A stretch of 64,000 bases of DNA from JADGQM01 sp964441945 (GTDB taxonomy: Bacteria > Desulfobacterota > Syntrophobacteria > Syntrophobacterales > Syntrophobacteraceae), in contig CAYTWB010000003.1 of the NCBI GenBank assembly GCA_964441945.1, positions 124,001 to 188,000 of the forward strand, read 5' to 3'. The position numbers and the translations under genes are program-made. The notes under the pieces are model-generated. The model ran no database searches. It was not told the origin of the DNA and worked only from the letters and a program-made list of their open reading frames with translations. Below, in pieces: positions 54,039-62,302 of this stretch; position 1 is the first letter of the stretch; the number at the start of each line of letters is the position of its first letter.

Positions 54039-55175
54039 ATGGAACACGACCATTCGACCCACAGCGAAGACCAGCCGGTGATGGACCAACCGGCTGGACC
54101 GGGGTCCCTGACGTCGCTGCAAAAGGAAAACACGGAGCTCAGGGAACAGCTGGCTCGGGTCATTGCCACCGCATCCACCAATGAGAAGATCTGGCGCCAT
54201 TTTGTTGAGATTGAACGGATCCTCTTCAGGACCCGCCGACCGGACCAGCTTGCAGAAGAGCTTCTGGGGGAGGTCATGAGCCGGTTTCAGCCGGACAGGG
54301 TTATCCTCTTTCTCTCCCACCCCGATCTGCTCGAGCGATTCTTTCCGGGGATCAGCGTGGAAAGCGAACCTGTTGGAGAAGGCGCCTGGATTTTGCCTCT
54401 GCCCGTAGAGACCGCTCAGCTTCTCCTGGACGGCCTGACAAAGCCGTTTCTTCTTACCCCCGAAAACCTGGAAACTCTTCTCCCGTTTCTGCCGGATGCA
54501 GCCTCACTGGTTCGCTCCGGTGTGGTCATCCCTCTGGGGATCCACGGACTCCTTTTCGGCGGTCTTCTGCTGGGAAGTCTCGATGCCGATCGCTACCATC
54601 CGGATGACGGAACGGACCTCCTGGAGCAGCTGGGCATCAAAGTCGCCCTGTGCATGGAGAACTGCCTCAGTTATGAACGGGTGAAGGACTTTGCCGTTCA
54701 AGACCCGCTGACAGGTCTGTTGAATTTCTTCCAAATCCATACGGTCCTGGAGCGCGAATTCAGAAAAGCCCGCCGTCTTGACACCCCCCTGTCGGTGATG
54801 TTGATCAAACCGAGGTTCTTCCATCGATTCGATGACGACACGGACATCGGCAACGAGGTGATCAGGCATGTGGCCGGGCTTTTGAACGGAATCCTTCCCC
54901 AGGGGGAGAGTATCCTGGGCCGATACGGCAGTGACGAGTTTCTGGTATTGCTGCCCAATGTCCAGAGGCAGGAGGCCCAGGAGGTTGTCCCATATCTCAG
55001 CCAGACGATCCGCAGAGCACCTTTCCTGCACGCGAACACCGCCATCCTGATTCAGACCCTGGCAGGCGTTGGGTCACTGGATGAGCAGACACGGCAGGCC
55101 CAGGACATCATCGATATGGCCTGCGGTGAGCTCTGCCGCCTGAAGATGTCGCCCTATGAGCCCTCCAGTCCATAG
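54039..55175 (+). CDS. GAF-like plus GGDEF-domain protein with variant GSDEF motif
   Basis: 378 residues. N-terminal coiled coil (about 25-45), a DUF484/GAF-like region (about 50-215), then a GGDEF domain (about 220-370) starting at VQDPLTGLLNFFQIHTVLERE. The signature reads YGSDEFLVLLP in place of GGDEF, and the region before it is poorly conserved. Diguanylate cyclases need GGDEF or GGEEF (A/SGDEF variants can work), so activity is uncertain; it may instead bind nucleotide as a sensor. It follows pcm by 24 bases. Confidence 0.82.
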   Translation: MEHDHSTHSEDQPVMDQPAGPGSLTSLQKENTELREQLARVIATASTNEKIWRHFVEIERILFRTRRPDQLAEELLGEVMSRFQPDRVILFLSHPDLLERFFPGISVESEPVGEGAWILPLPVETAQLLLDGLTKPFLLTPENLETLLPFLPDAASLVRSGVVIPLGIHGLLFGGLLLGSLDADRYHPDDGTDLLEQLGIKVALCMENCLSYERVKDFAVQDPLTGLLNFFQIHTVLEREFRKARRLDTPLSVMLIKPRFFHRFDDDTDIGNEVIRHVAGLLNGILPQGESILGRYGSDEFLVLLPNVQRQEAQEVVPYLSQTIRRAPFLHANTAILIQTLAGVGSLDEQTRQAQDIIDMACGELCRLKMSPYEPSSP

Positions 55176-55201
55176 AAATTCGAAAAGATCCAAATAATTC
55201 C

Positions 55202-55230
55202 TTGACCGTGCTTCAGGAATAGGATATTTG
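55202..55230 (+). promoter_or_regulatory. Sigma-70 promoter of the trp operon
   Basis: TTGACC, 17 bases, TATTTG. Transcription would start near 55237, 35 bases before the leader-peptide ATG. Confidence 0.5.
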
Positions 55231-55271
55231 TCCGCATGCTTAAAGAGGATTTTTGTGAAGGGATTGTGATC

Positions 55272-55349
55272 ATGTGCGGTCATACCATTCGAGAGACAGG
55301 GTTTTGGTGCTGGTGGCGGACAACTGGCGGGGGAGGTGTGCCAACGTAG
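55272..55349 (+). CDS. trpL: Trp leader peptide
   Basis: 25 codons from ATG 55272 to TAG 55349, with GAAGGG about nine bases upstream. The peptide reads MCGHTIRETGFWCWWRTTGG and ends GGVPT: three Trp codons within four (55305-55316). It lies between the promoter and aroF and is followed by alternative hairpins and a terminator. That is the layout of transcription attenuation by Trp-tRNA supply. Small leader peptides are not conserved, so the call rests on the Trp run, position and the RNA structures. Confidence 0.75.
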   Translation: MCGHTIRETGFWCWWRTTGGGGVPT

Positions 55350-55351
55350 TC

Positions 55352-55440
55352 TTGCCTGGTTAAGCCACTGGCAATAATAGGTAATCAGGGACTGTGGGCC
55401 GCCGGCTCACGGTCCTTTGCTTTTTCTAAAGGGGACTGTG
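55352..55440 (+). promoter_or_regulatory. trp attenuator: pause hairpins and anti-terminator segments
   Basis: A stem at 55352-55374 (TTGCCTGG ... CCACTGGCAA). GGGACTGTGGG occurs twice (55388-55398 and 55432-55442). CACGGTCC (55408-55415) can pair with the first copy (protecting hairpin) or with the second (anti-terminator), and the second copy is needed for the terminator. Leader codons CTGGCGG (55324-55330) can pair with CCGCCGG (55399-55405). Confidence 0.65.
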
Positions 55441-55466
55441 GGAATTTCCTGCAATCCCCTTTTTTT
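55429..55466 (+). terminator. trp leader terminator
   Basis: AAGGGGA (55429-55435) pairs with TCCCCTT (55455-55461), 19-base loop, followed by T bases to 55466. It ends 16 bases before the aroF ATG. The overlapping anti-terminator segment makes it conditional. Confidence 0.7.
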
Positions 55467-55482
55467 GTAAGGAGAAAAGGTC

Positions 55483-56493
55483 ATGCTGGTAGTCATGGAT
55501 CAGAAGGCATCCGAGGCTGAGATCGATGCCGTAACCGCCTTGATTGAATCGAAAGGGTGCACGGCCCGCCCCATTCCGGGAGGACACCGGGTAGCGATCT
55601 GCGTGCTGCACAACCAGGGCCCTGTCGAGCCCAATTGGTTCTTGAGCCTCCCCGGTGTGAAAGAGGCGATTCCCGTCACGCATCCCTATAAACTGGTCAG
55701 TCGTGAATCGCAGCCCGACGACACCGTGATCGAGGTCGGCTCCGTGGCGATTGGAAACGGGCACCTCACCATCATTGCGGGGCCGTGTGCGATCGAGAGC
55801 GAAGAGCAGGCGTTGACCATCGCTCGCCATGTCAAGGCTTCCGGGGCCCATCTCTTCAGAGGTGGCGCCTTCAAGCCCAGAACATCCCCTTACGCCTTCC
55901 AGGGCCTTGGCGATGAAGGGTTACGGGTCCTGGCCCTGGTACGTGAGGAAACCGGTATGCCCGTCGTCACCGAAGCCATGGACCACGAGGTCTTCGATAT
56001 GGTGGAAGCGTATGCCGATGTGATTCAGATCGGGGCCCGCAACATGCAAAACTTCAGTCTGCTCCGGCGTGCCGGCCGGGCCGTCAAGCCGATTCTGCTC
56101 AAACGCGGGATGTCCGCAACCATCGAAGAATGGCTCATGGCGGCCGAGTATATCATGGAAGGGGGAAACAGCCGGGTGATCCTCTGTGAACGCGGGGTCC
56201 GAACCTTTGCTCATCACAGTCGAAACACCCTGGACCTATCCTCCATTCCGGTTGTGCAGAAGGAGAGCCATCTGCCGATCATCGTTGACCCGAGTCACGC
56301 GGCCGGGCGCCGCGCCCAGGTCATTCCGCTCAGCCGGGCCGCGGTTGCCGTCGGGGCCCACGGGTTGATGGTGGAGGTGCATCATGCGCCGGATCGGGCA
56401 CTGAGTGACGGTGCACAATCCCTGTATCCGACTCAGTTCGAAGACCTTTGCAGGCAGATTGCACCCATTTTCGAGACGGTTTCTTCAAAGTGA
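55483..56493 (+). CDS. aroF: 3-deoxy-7-phosphoheptulonate synthase, type I-beta with N-terminal regulatory domain
   Basis: 336 residues. An N-terminal ferredoxin-like regulatory domain (about 1-75) precedes the KDO8P/DAHP synthase barrel: IIAGPCAIESEEQ, FRGGAFKPRTSPYAFQGLG, VIQIGARNMQNFSLL, VKPILLKRGMSATIEEWL, ILCERGVRTF, IPIVDPSHAAGRR region. It condenses PEP and erythrose-4-phosphate, the first shikimate step. The regulatory domain is the type that binds Tyr/Phe in thermophilic homologues; expression here falls under the Trp attenuator. AAGGAG precedes the ATG. First structural gene of the trp operon. Confidence 0.94.
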   Translation: MLVVMDQKASEAEIDAVTALIESKGCTARPIPGGHRVAICVLHNQGPVEPNWFLSLPGVKEAIPVTHPYKLVSRESQPDDTVIEVGSVAIGNGHLTIIAGPCAIESEEQALTIARHVKASGAHLFRGGAFKPRTSPYAFQGLGDEGLRVLALVREETGMPVVTEAMDHEVFDMVEAYADVIQIGARNMQNFSLLRRAGRAVKPILLKRGMSATIEEWLMAAEYIMEGGNSRVILCERGVRTFAHHSRNTLDLSSIPVVQKESHLPIIVDPSHAAGRRAQVIPLSRAAVAVGAHGLMVEVHHAPDRALSDGAQSLYPTQFEDLCRQIAPIFETVSSK

Positions 56494-56566
56494 GCATCGG
56501 CTCCCCGCCTCCGCCGGAATGACGGGGAGGGTGGCTGGAACAAGAGTGATGGAGGAGGTGAGGACC

Positions 56567-58048
56567 ATGCGTTTGAGAGTGTTTCCGGAAAAATCGGAAT
56601 TCATGAACAGGGTGGGGCTCGGCAATGTCATTCCAGTCTCTATGGATATCCTGGCGGACACGGAAACCCCCTTGTCCGCTCTGGCCAAGATCTACTCCGG
56701 CAAGGGGCCGGTTTTCCTCCTGGAAAGCGTTGAGGGTGGTGAGCGCTGGGGACGATACAGCTTTCTCGGGGCATCGGCCCAATGCAGTGTTCGGGTCTAT
56801 CGTGAGAAAGTGGAACTGGAAGAGAACGGGTCTCTTCGGGTAATCCCCCACCACGGGGACCCGCTCCCCGTCCTCAGGTCCCTTATGGCAGGCTACCGGC
56901 CGGTGTCGTTTCCCGGGCTGCCCAGGTTCTGGGGAGGAATGGTCGGCTATCTCGCCTATGAATTCGTATCCTTTTTCGAGAATATCCCCAACGCCTACCC
57001 GGAGGATCGGCCACTGGCTCATTTTGTCATCCCGGATCGCCTCTTTATCTTCGACAACATCCGTCACACCCTGACGCTGGTGGCCTATACCTTTCTGGAC
57101 GGCAAAAAACCTTCCGAGGCTTACGAAGAAGCCCTGGTATCCCTGGCCGACATGCAGGATTTGCTGACACAGCCTCTGGTTGAACCGAGAATGCTCACCC
57201 AGGGCCCCTACCGTCTGGGACCCCGGGTCGATCCGGATGCTTTTCGTTCCCAGGTGGCCCGGATCAAGGAGTATATCACCGCCGGGGACATCATTCAGGC
57301 GGTGCTTTCCCAGCCCTTCGGCTGTTCTCCCCCTCCGGACCCATGGTGGCTCTACCGGGTTCAACGCTACATCAATCCGTCTCCGTACCTCTACTTCATG
57401 CATCTGGACCATACCGTGCTCGTCGGGTCGTCTCCCGAGACGATGGTGCGGCTTGATTCCGGCATCGCAACCCTGCGCCCTATCGCCGGCACGCGCCCTC
57501 GAGGCAAAACCGAGCAGGAGGACCGTCAGTATGCCGATGAGCTGTTGCAGGATCCCAAGGAAAGAGCGGAACACCTGATGCTGGTCGATCTCGGGCGGAA
57601 CGATCTGGGCCGGATTGCAGAAACCGGAACGGTCCAGGTAACAGACCTTATGGTCGTTGAACGCTACTCTCATGTCATGCATCTTGTTTCCAATATCTCA
57701 TGCGACCTGCGATCCGGGTTGGATGCGTTCGACTTGCTGCGGGCGACCTTCCCCGCCGGAACGCTCAGCGGGGCACCGAAAATCCGCGCAATGGAGATCA
57801 TTGCCGAGCTCGAGGAGGAGCCAAGAGGTCCATACGGGGGAGCAATCGGCTACATCTCCTTCACCGGAAACATGGACCTGGCCATTACCATTCGCACCGC
57901 AACCATTCAAAACGGAACGCTCACCGTGCGGGCAGGGGCAGGGATTGTAGCCGATTCAGACCCGGAGCGGGAACGCCAGGAAACGGTCAACAAAGCGATG
58001 GCCATGCAGAGGGCCCTGGAGCTGGTGCATCGGGTTTCCGGTTCTTAG
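56567..58048 (+). CDS. trpE: Anthranilate synthase component I
   Basis: 493 residues. Trp-binding feedback segment FLLESVEGGERWGRYSFLG near residue 50. Chorismate-binding half: SSPETMVRLDSGIATLRPIAG, LVDLGRNDLGRIAETG, ATFPAGTLSGAPKIRAME, GGAIGYISFTGNMD, VRAGAGIVADSDPE. With TrpG it makes anthranilate. Start chosen at ATG 56567 after GGAGGAGGTGAGG; ATG 56550 is an alternative, the earlier open frame overlaps aroF. A piece of the repeat core (CCGCCGGAATGACG) lies in the 73-base aroF-trpE gap. Confidence 0.96.
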   Translation: MRLRVFPEKSEFMNRVGLGNVIPVSMDILADTETPLSALAKIYSGKGPVFLLESVEGGERWGRYSFLGASAQCSVRVYREKVELEENGSLRVIPHHGDPLPVLRSLMAGYRPVSFPGLPRFWGGMVGYLAYEFVSFFENIPNAYPEDRPLAHFVIPDRLFIFDNIRHTLTLVAYTFLDGKKPSEAYEEALVSLADMQDLLTQPLVEPRMLTQGPYRLGPRVDPDAFRSQVARIKEYITAGDIIQAVLSQPFGCSPPPDPWWLYRVQRYINPSPYLYFMHLDHTVLVGSSPETMVRLDSGIATLRPIAGTRPRGKTEQEDRQYADELLQDPKERAEHLMLVDLGRNDLGRIAETGTVQVTDLMVVERYSHVMHLVSNISCDLRSGLDAFDLLRATFPAGTLSGAPKIRAMEIIAELEEEPRGPYGGAIGYISFTGNMDLAITIRTATIQNGTLTVRAGAGIVADSDPERERQETVNKAMAMQRALELVHRVSGS

Positions 58049-58050
58049 AG

Positions 58051-58402
58051 TCTATCTCAGAACTCGCTTACACCGTCACCCCGGCGAAGGCCCATGCGCG
58101 TCAATTTAAGGATTTTTCGTGTGGCACCAAATGGTTACAAAACCCGGAAGTCTCCCAAACGTCATTCCGGCATGCTTCTAGCCGGGATCCGGGTTTTTGA
58201 GAGTCTTCCGGACCCCGGCCAAATGCCTGCCGGGGTGACGATGCGTGTCGGCAGCCGGAGCCCTATGTAAGAGTGACCATAACCCTGGCCGTCAACCGGC
58301 ATGGTTTTAACCGGAATCCATAAAAGCTTCCTGGATACCGGCTTAAAACATGCCGGTATGACGAAGAGGAATTCGGACACTCATTTCTGCGACACTGTAC
58401 TC
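58051..58402. repeat. Repeat cluster between trpE and trpG
   Basis: A family A left half (58051-58093, ends at GGCCC), a complete hairpin core (58160-58240, CGTCATTCCGGC ... GCCGGGGTGACG), a second core (58291-58362) containing the 38-base unit 58326-58363 that recurs at 60144-60181 with one mismatch, and the 51-bp tail repeat (58352-58402). No gene in 58049-58436. Confidence 0.8.
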
Positions 58403-58436
58403 GGTTCCCAATTGATAGAATAACAGGAGGAGTAAG

Positions 58437-59030
58437 ATGATCTTAGTGATTGATAATTATGATTCCTTTACCTACAACCTGGTTCAATACCTGCTCATGC
58501 TCGGTGTTCAGGTTGAAGTGGTGCGGAATGACCGGATTTCTCTATCGGAAATCCAGGAGATGAACCCGGACGGCATCGTCATCTCGCCCGGCCCGTGCCG
58601 CCCTGAGGAGGCCGGCATCTGTGTGGAGGCGATACGCGCCTTTTCCGGCCGCATCCCCATCCTCGGGGTATGTCTCGGCCATCAGGCCATCGCTGTCGCT
58701 TTCGGAGGCAAGGTCATCGGTGCCGCACAGTTGATGCACGGCAAAGTCTCCTCGGTGACCGCTGATGGAAAAACCCTGTACCGGGGCATTCAAAGTCCCT
58801 TTGAGGCCATGCGCTACCATTCCCTGGCCATTTCCCGCGAAGACCTGCCGTCCTGTCTCGCGGTCACCGCCCTGGCGGAAGACGGTGAGATTATGGGCAT
58901 TCGCCATACGGAACATCAAACTGAAGGCATTCAATTCCATCCGGAATCCATCATGACTCCCGTTGGAAAGCGCCTGCTCAGAAACTTTCTAACTTCACTG
59001 AAAGCGTGCAGAGGAGAGAATGGATCATGA
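58437..59030 (+). CDS. trpG: Anthranilate synthase component II (glutamine amidotransferase)
   Basis: 197 residues. Class I amidotransferase: LVIDNYDSFTYNLVQYL, VISPGPCRPEEAGICVEAI, nucleophile Cys in ILGVCLGHQAIAVAFGG, and His-Glu in EGIQFHPESIMTP. It supplies ammonia to TrpE. AGGAGGAG precedes the ATG; the stop overlaps trpD by ATGA. Separated from trpE by 388 bases of repeats. Confidence 0.96.
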   Translation: MILVIDNYDSFTYNLVQYLLMLGVQVEVVRNDRISLSEIQEMNPDGIVISPGPCRPEEAGICVEAIRAFSGRIPILGVCLGHQAIAVAFGGKVIGAAQLMHGKVSSVTADGKTLYRGIQSPFEAMRYHSLAISREDLPSCLAVTALAEDGEIMGIRHTEHQTEGIQFHPESIMTPVGKRLLRNFLTSLKACRGENGS

Positions 59031-60043
59031 TTCAAGAAAGCCTCAAGAAAATCGTTCAAAGACGGGACCTGGAAGAAGAAGAAATGGCCGACGTCATGAC
59101 CGAAATCATGTCGGGTGAAGCAACGGAGGCACAGATCGGGGCCGTCATGGCGGGCCTCGCCACCAAGGGAGAAACCTTCTCTGAACTGGCCGGTGCAGCC
59201 AGGGCCATGCGGCGCAGGGCCACCCGGGTACAGGTGACGGCCCCGACGATCGTGGACACCTGCGGGACGGGGGGAGACCAGGCCCATACCTTCAATATTT
59301 CCACTACGGCAGCCTTTGTGGTCGCGGGCTGTGGAATCACGGTGGCCAAACACGGCAATCGCTCCGTTTCCAGCCAATGCGGTAGCGCCGATCTGCTGGA
59401 AGCCCTGGGTGTGCGCCTCGATGTCGTTCCGGAGCTGGTCGAAGAAGCGATTCGCGAGATCGGTATTGGATTCCTCTTTGCGCCGCTCTACCACGGGGCC
59501 ATGCGGCATGCGGCCAAACCGAGAAAAGAGGTCGGGATCCGCTCCATCTTCAACATGCTCGGCCCCCTGACCAACCCTGCCGGAGCGAACTGTCAGCTCC
59601 TCGGGGTCTATGCTCCGGAGTTGACCGAGATGTTTGCCCAGGCCCTGCGCCTGCTCGGCGCGAAACGAGCCCTTGTGGTCCATGGACATGACGGCCTCGA
59701 TGAGATCTCGGTGTGCGCTCCAACCCGTGTCTCCGAGCTCAAGGGAGACGCCATTCGTACGTATGATCTCACTCCGCAGCAGCTCTTGGGAAGACAGGCC
59801 CGGCAATCGGACCTCCAGGGGGGAGACCCCGTCGTCAACGCGCAGATAACCCGACGCATTCTCGATGGAGAAAAGGGCCCGCGGCGGGACGTCGTGGTCT
59901 TGAATGCTGCGGCAGCCCTTATCACGACCGGCGTGGCGGACGCTTTTCCGCCGGCGATTCAGCTTGCTGAATCCTCAATCGATGAAAAGAGGGCCTCTGC
60001 GAAACTGGACGCCCTTGTCCGCTTCACCAACGAAAACGCCTGA
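59027..60043 (+). CDS. trpD: Anthranilate phosphoribosyltransferase
   Basis: 338 residues. PRPP motif DTCGTGGDQAHTFNISTT, then KHGNRSVSSQCGSADLLEALG, FLFAPLYHGAMRH, RSIFNMLGPLTNPA and VVHGHDGLDE. Start ATG 59027 overlaps the trpG stop (ATGA) after GAGGAGAG; the longer frame back to 59006 is not needed. Adds phosphoribose to anthranilate. Confidence 0.96.
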   Translation: MIQESLKKIVQRRDLEEEEMADVMTEIMSGEATEAQIGAVMAGLATKGETFSELAGAARAMRRRATRVQVTAPTIVDTCGTGGDQAHTFNISTTAAFVVAGCGITVAKHGNRSVSSQCGSADLLEALGVRLDVVPELVEEAIREIGIGFLFAPLYHGAMRHAAKPRKEVGIRSIFNMLGPLTNPAGANCQLLGVYAPELTEMFAQALRLLGAKRALVVHGHDGLDEISVCAPTRVSELKGDAIRTYDLTPQQLLGRQARQSDLQGGDPVVNAQITRRILDGEKGPRRDVVVLNAAAALITTGVADAFPPAIQLAESSIDEKRASAKLDALVRFTNENA

Positions 60044-60078
60044 GCTGTTATCTTAGAATTGGGTCACAGTGGCCCCAA

Positions 60079-60181
60079 CGTCATGCCGGTGAAGCTTGTC
60101 CCGGCATGTTTCAAGCCGGGAACCGGCATCCAGGAATTACACGGCTTTCTGGATACCGGCTTAAAACATGCCGGTATGACG
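60079..60181. repeat. Repeat core between trpD and trpC
   Basis: CGTCATGCCGGTG to TGCCGGTATGACG, 103 bp, with inner hairpins CCGGCATGTTTCAAGCCGG and CCGGCTTAAAACATGCCGG. 60144-60181 is the same 38-base unit as 58326-58363. Confidence 0.8.
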
Positions 60182-60241
60182 TATGAGCGTATTTTTCTGA
60201 CGGCTTCTGAGGTCCCTTCAAGCGATGAGGGTATATAAGCT

Positions 60242-61081
60242 ATGAATCATGATTTCCTCAGCCGGATTATTGACAGGAAGAAGGAGGAAGTGACGAACGC
60301 CTGCAGAGCGGTCCCCGAACAGGTCCTTCTGGAGAAAGCTCAAAACCGCAGCGATCGCAGGCCCTTCTTCAAGAAGCTTGCTGCCCCGGGGGCCTTTGGG
60401 GCCAACATCATCGCGGAGATCAAACGGGCTTCCCCCTCTCGAGGAGAGATCCGAATCGACCTGGATGCGGAGCAGCTGGCACGATCCTATGAAAAAGCGG
60501 GGGCCGCGGCCATTTCCGTGCTCACCGACCAGGCTTTTTTCCGGGCCAGGTCCACCGATCTGCAGACGGTAAAACAGGCCGTTACGCTTCCAGTGCTCAG
60601 AAAGGACTTTGTCATATCGACCTATCAGGTGTATGAAACCGCCGCCATGGGAGCGGATGCGGTCCTGCTCATCGTGCGGGCGCTCTCCCGTGACCGGCTC
60701 AAGGAACTCATCGGCCTTTGCCGTGAACTGCAACTGGATGCCCTGGTTGAAGTGCATTCGGAAGATGAAATGGCGGAGGCGACCCTGGCCGGGGCGCGCC
60801 TGATCGGCATCAACAATCGCGATCTCAGGTCCTTCAAGACCGATCTGAGCACTTCCATGCGCCTGGCCGGCCTGCTTCAAGAGGGCCAGGTCGCGGTCGC
60901 GGAAAGCGGCATTCAGGAACGAAGCCAGGTTGAGATGCTGCTGGGAGGCGGAATATGGAATTTTCTGATTGGAGAAAGCCTGGTGAAAGCACCTGATCCG
61001 GAGGTCTTCCTGAAGGACCTTCTGGGTATCCATTGCCGGGATCGATTGCCGGGCGGAGAAACAGCGCCTTCCAGCCGATAG
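60242..61081 (+). CDS. trpC: Indole-3-glycerol phosphate synthase
   Basis: 279 residues, IGPS barrel: IIAEIKRASPSRGEI, AISVLTDQAFFRA, PVLRKDFVISTYQVYETAAMGAD, ALVEVHSEDEM, LIGINNRDLRSFKTD and VAESGIQERSQVEML. Catalytic Lys and Glu of those motifs are in place. GAGGG lies nine bases before the ATG. It closes the indole ring from CdRP. trpF starts 11 bases downstream. Confidence 0.96.
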   Translation: MNHDFLSRIIDRKKEEVTNACRAVPEQVLLEKAQNRSDRRPFFKKLAAPGAFGANIIAEIKRASPSRGEIRIDLDAEQLARSYEKAGAAAISVLTDQAFFRARSTDLQTVKQAVTLPVLRKDFVISTYQVYETAAMGADAVLLIVRALSRDRLKELIGLCRELQLDALVEVHSEDEMAEATLAGARLIGINNRDLRSFKTDLSTSMRLAGLLQEGQVAVAESGIQERSQVEMLLGGGIWNFLIGESLVKAPDPEVFLKDLLGIHCRDRLPGGETAPSSR

Positions 61082-61092
61082 GGAGAAGAGCC

Positions 61093-61800
61093 ATGCCCGA
61101 CATGCGAATTCGAAGTCAGACCGCTTCCGAAGGAAGACGATTCAGGCCCCAGGTCAAGATCTGCGGCCTGACCCGTGAGGATGAAGCCCTGGCTTGCGCG
61201 GAACTTGGAGCCGACGCCATCGGGGGGGTATTCTATCCGCGAAGTCCCAGGCATCTCAGCGAGGAACAGGCACGCAGCCTCTTTTGCAGCCTGCCCGACA
61301 CGGTTTGCAAAGTCGGCGTCTTTGTGAACGAACCCTTCTCGACAATCATGCAACGGGTGGATCAATGCGGATTGAATGCCGTGCAGTTGCACGGTCGGGA
61401 ATCCCCGGACCTTGTGGATGAACTGCGAAAAACGGGCATCATTGTCATCAAGGCTATTTTCGTCAACGGTACCCCGTCTCTCATGCGGATCGACTCCTTC
61501 AATGCTTCGGCCTATCTCATCGAATGCGCCGGCGGGACCCTTCCCGGCGGCAATGCGCTGGAATGGGATTGGAGTGCTGCCGCCGGGATTTCCGAGAGGA
61601 AGGCCGTGGTCCTCGCCGGGGGACTCAACCCGGCCAACGTCGCCCAGGCCATTCAGGATGCCCGGCCCGATGCCGTGGATGTGAGCTCGGGAGTTGAGTC
61701 CGCGCCGGGCAGAAAGGATCTGGAGAAGGTCAAATGCCTGCTCCAGGCCGTTGCATCCGCGGGTTGTCTGAAGAGAAAACCGAGGAGGGTTTTTCAATGA
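61093..61800 (+). CDS. trpF: Phosphoribosylanthranilate isomerase
   Basis: 235 residues. VKICGLTREDEALACAELGAD (catalytic Cys), GVFYPRSPRHLSEEQA, VGVFVNEP, AVQLHGRESPDLVDEL (catalytic Asp/His region), LAGGLNPANVAQAIQDARPD and DVSSGVESAPGRKD. A 20-residue extension precedes the usual start; MPDMRIRSQ begins at ATG 61093 with GGGAGAAG upstream. The stop TGA overlaps an ATG (61797) that opens only an 11-codon frame. trpB and trpA are not found after it. Confidence 0.95.
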   Translation: MPDMRIRSQTASEGRRFRPQVKICGLTREDEALACAELGADAIGGVFYPRSPRHLSEEQARSLFCSLPDTVCKVGVFVNEPFSTIMQRVDQCGLNAVQLHGRESPDLVDELRKTGIIVIKAIFVNGTPSLMRIDSFNASAYLIECAGGTLPGGNALEWDWSAAAGISERKAVVLAGGLNPANVAQAIQDARPDAVDVSSGVESAPGRKDLEKVKCLLQAVASAGCLKRKPRRVFQ

Positions 61801-61832
61801 TTGATCGGGAGGTTGCCGGCTCTGCAGCATAG
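61797..61832 (+). other. Orphan translation start after trpF (possible remnant of a lost trp gene)
   Basis: GAGGAGGG lies eight bases before an ATG that overlaps the trpF stop as ATGA, the same coupling as trpG-trpD. The frame reads MIDREVAGSAA and stops at TAG 61832. A translation initiation site of this quality with nothing behind it suggests a deleted next gene. The sequence is too short to tell which. Confidence 0.4.
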
Positions 61833-61904
61833 CCTTTCCGTCGCATTTGTGATAGAAATTTCCGGAAGGCCCACTGCACACTCGGAAATCACGCAGGAGA
61901 TACC

Positions 61905-62219
61905 ATGTTTTTCTTTATCGGGGGAGTCCAACCAAAGACCGTGACCCTCGACGAAACACCCCGGCTGTGTCCCGTGTGTGGACTGGCTCAAGCCAGGTTG
62001 AAACGCATAGATCACTACCTGAGCCTCTTTTTCATCCCGCTTTTTCCCGTGAAGCGGGGAGATGCCGTGGTGATTTGTGACCGTTGTCAGGCCGTATCCC
62101 GGCCGGATCAGGGGATTGGGCCTTCCGCTGCGAGATTCGGCAAAACCGCCTGCCCTCGCTGTGGCTATCCCCTGGAATCAACCTTTCAATACTGCCCCAA
62201 TTGCGGGGACCCGGTATAG
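61905..62219 (+). CDS. Small protein with two zinc ribbons
   Basis: 104 residues. First Cys pair LCPVCG with VICDRCQ about 37 residues later, second CPRCG with YCPNCGDP at the end: two zinc-ribbon units (one split by a hydrophobic segment LSLFFIPLFPVKRGD that may contact the membrane). AGGAGA precedes the ATG. Such proteins bind zinc or nucleic acids; no function assigned. Not obviously linked to trp. Confidence 0.8.
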   Translation: MFFFIGGVQPKTVTLDETPRLCPVCGLAQARLKRIDHYLSLFFIPLFPVKRGDAVVICDRCQAVSRPDQGIGPSAARFGKTACPRCGYPLESTFQYCPNCGDPV

Positions 62220-62302
62220 AGGGGACGCAGCCGAAGAAAGCTGGGCGACGGTGCAGCAATAACGGCAAAGGATAACGTTTCTGACGGGCATGGAGGTTCC
62301 AG

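Noticed and set aside
58162..58380. 72-codon minus-strand frame between trpE and trpG
   Set aside because: It is made almost wholly of repeat cores.
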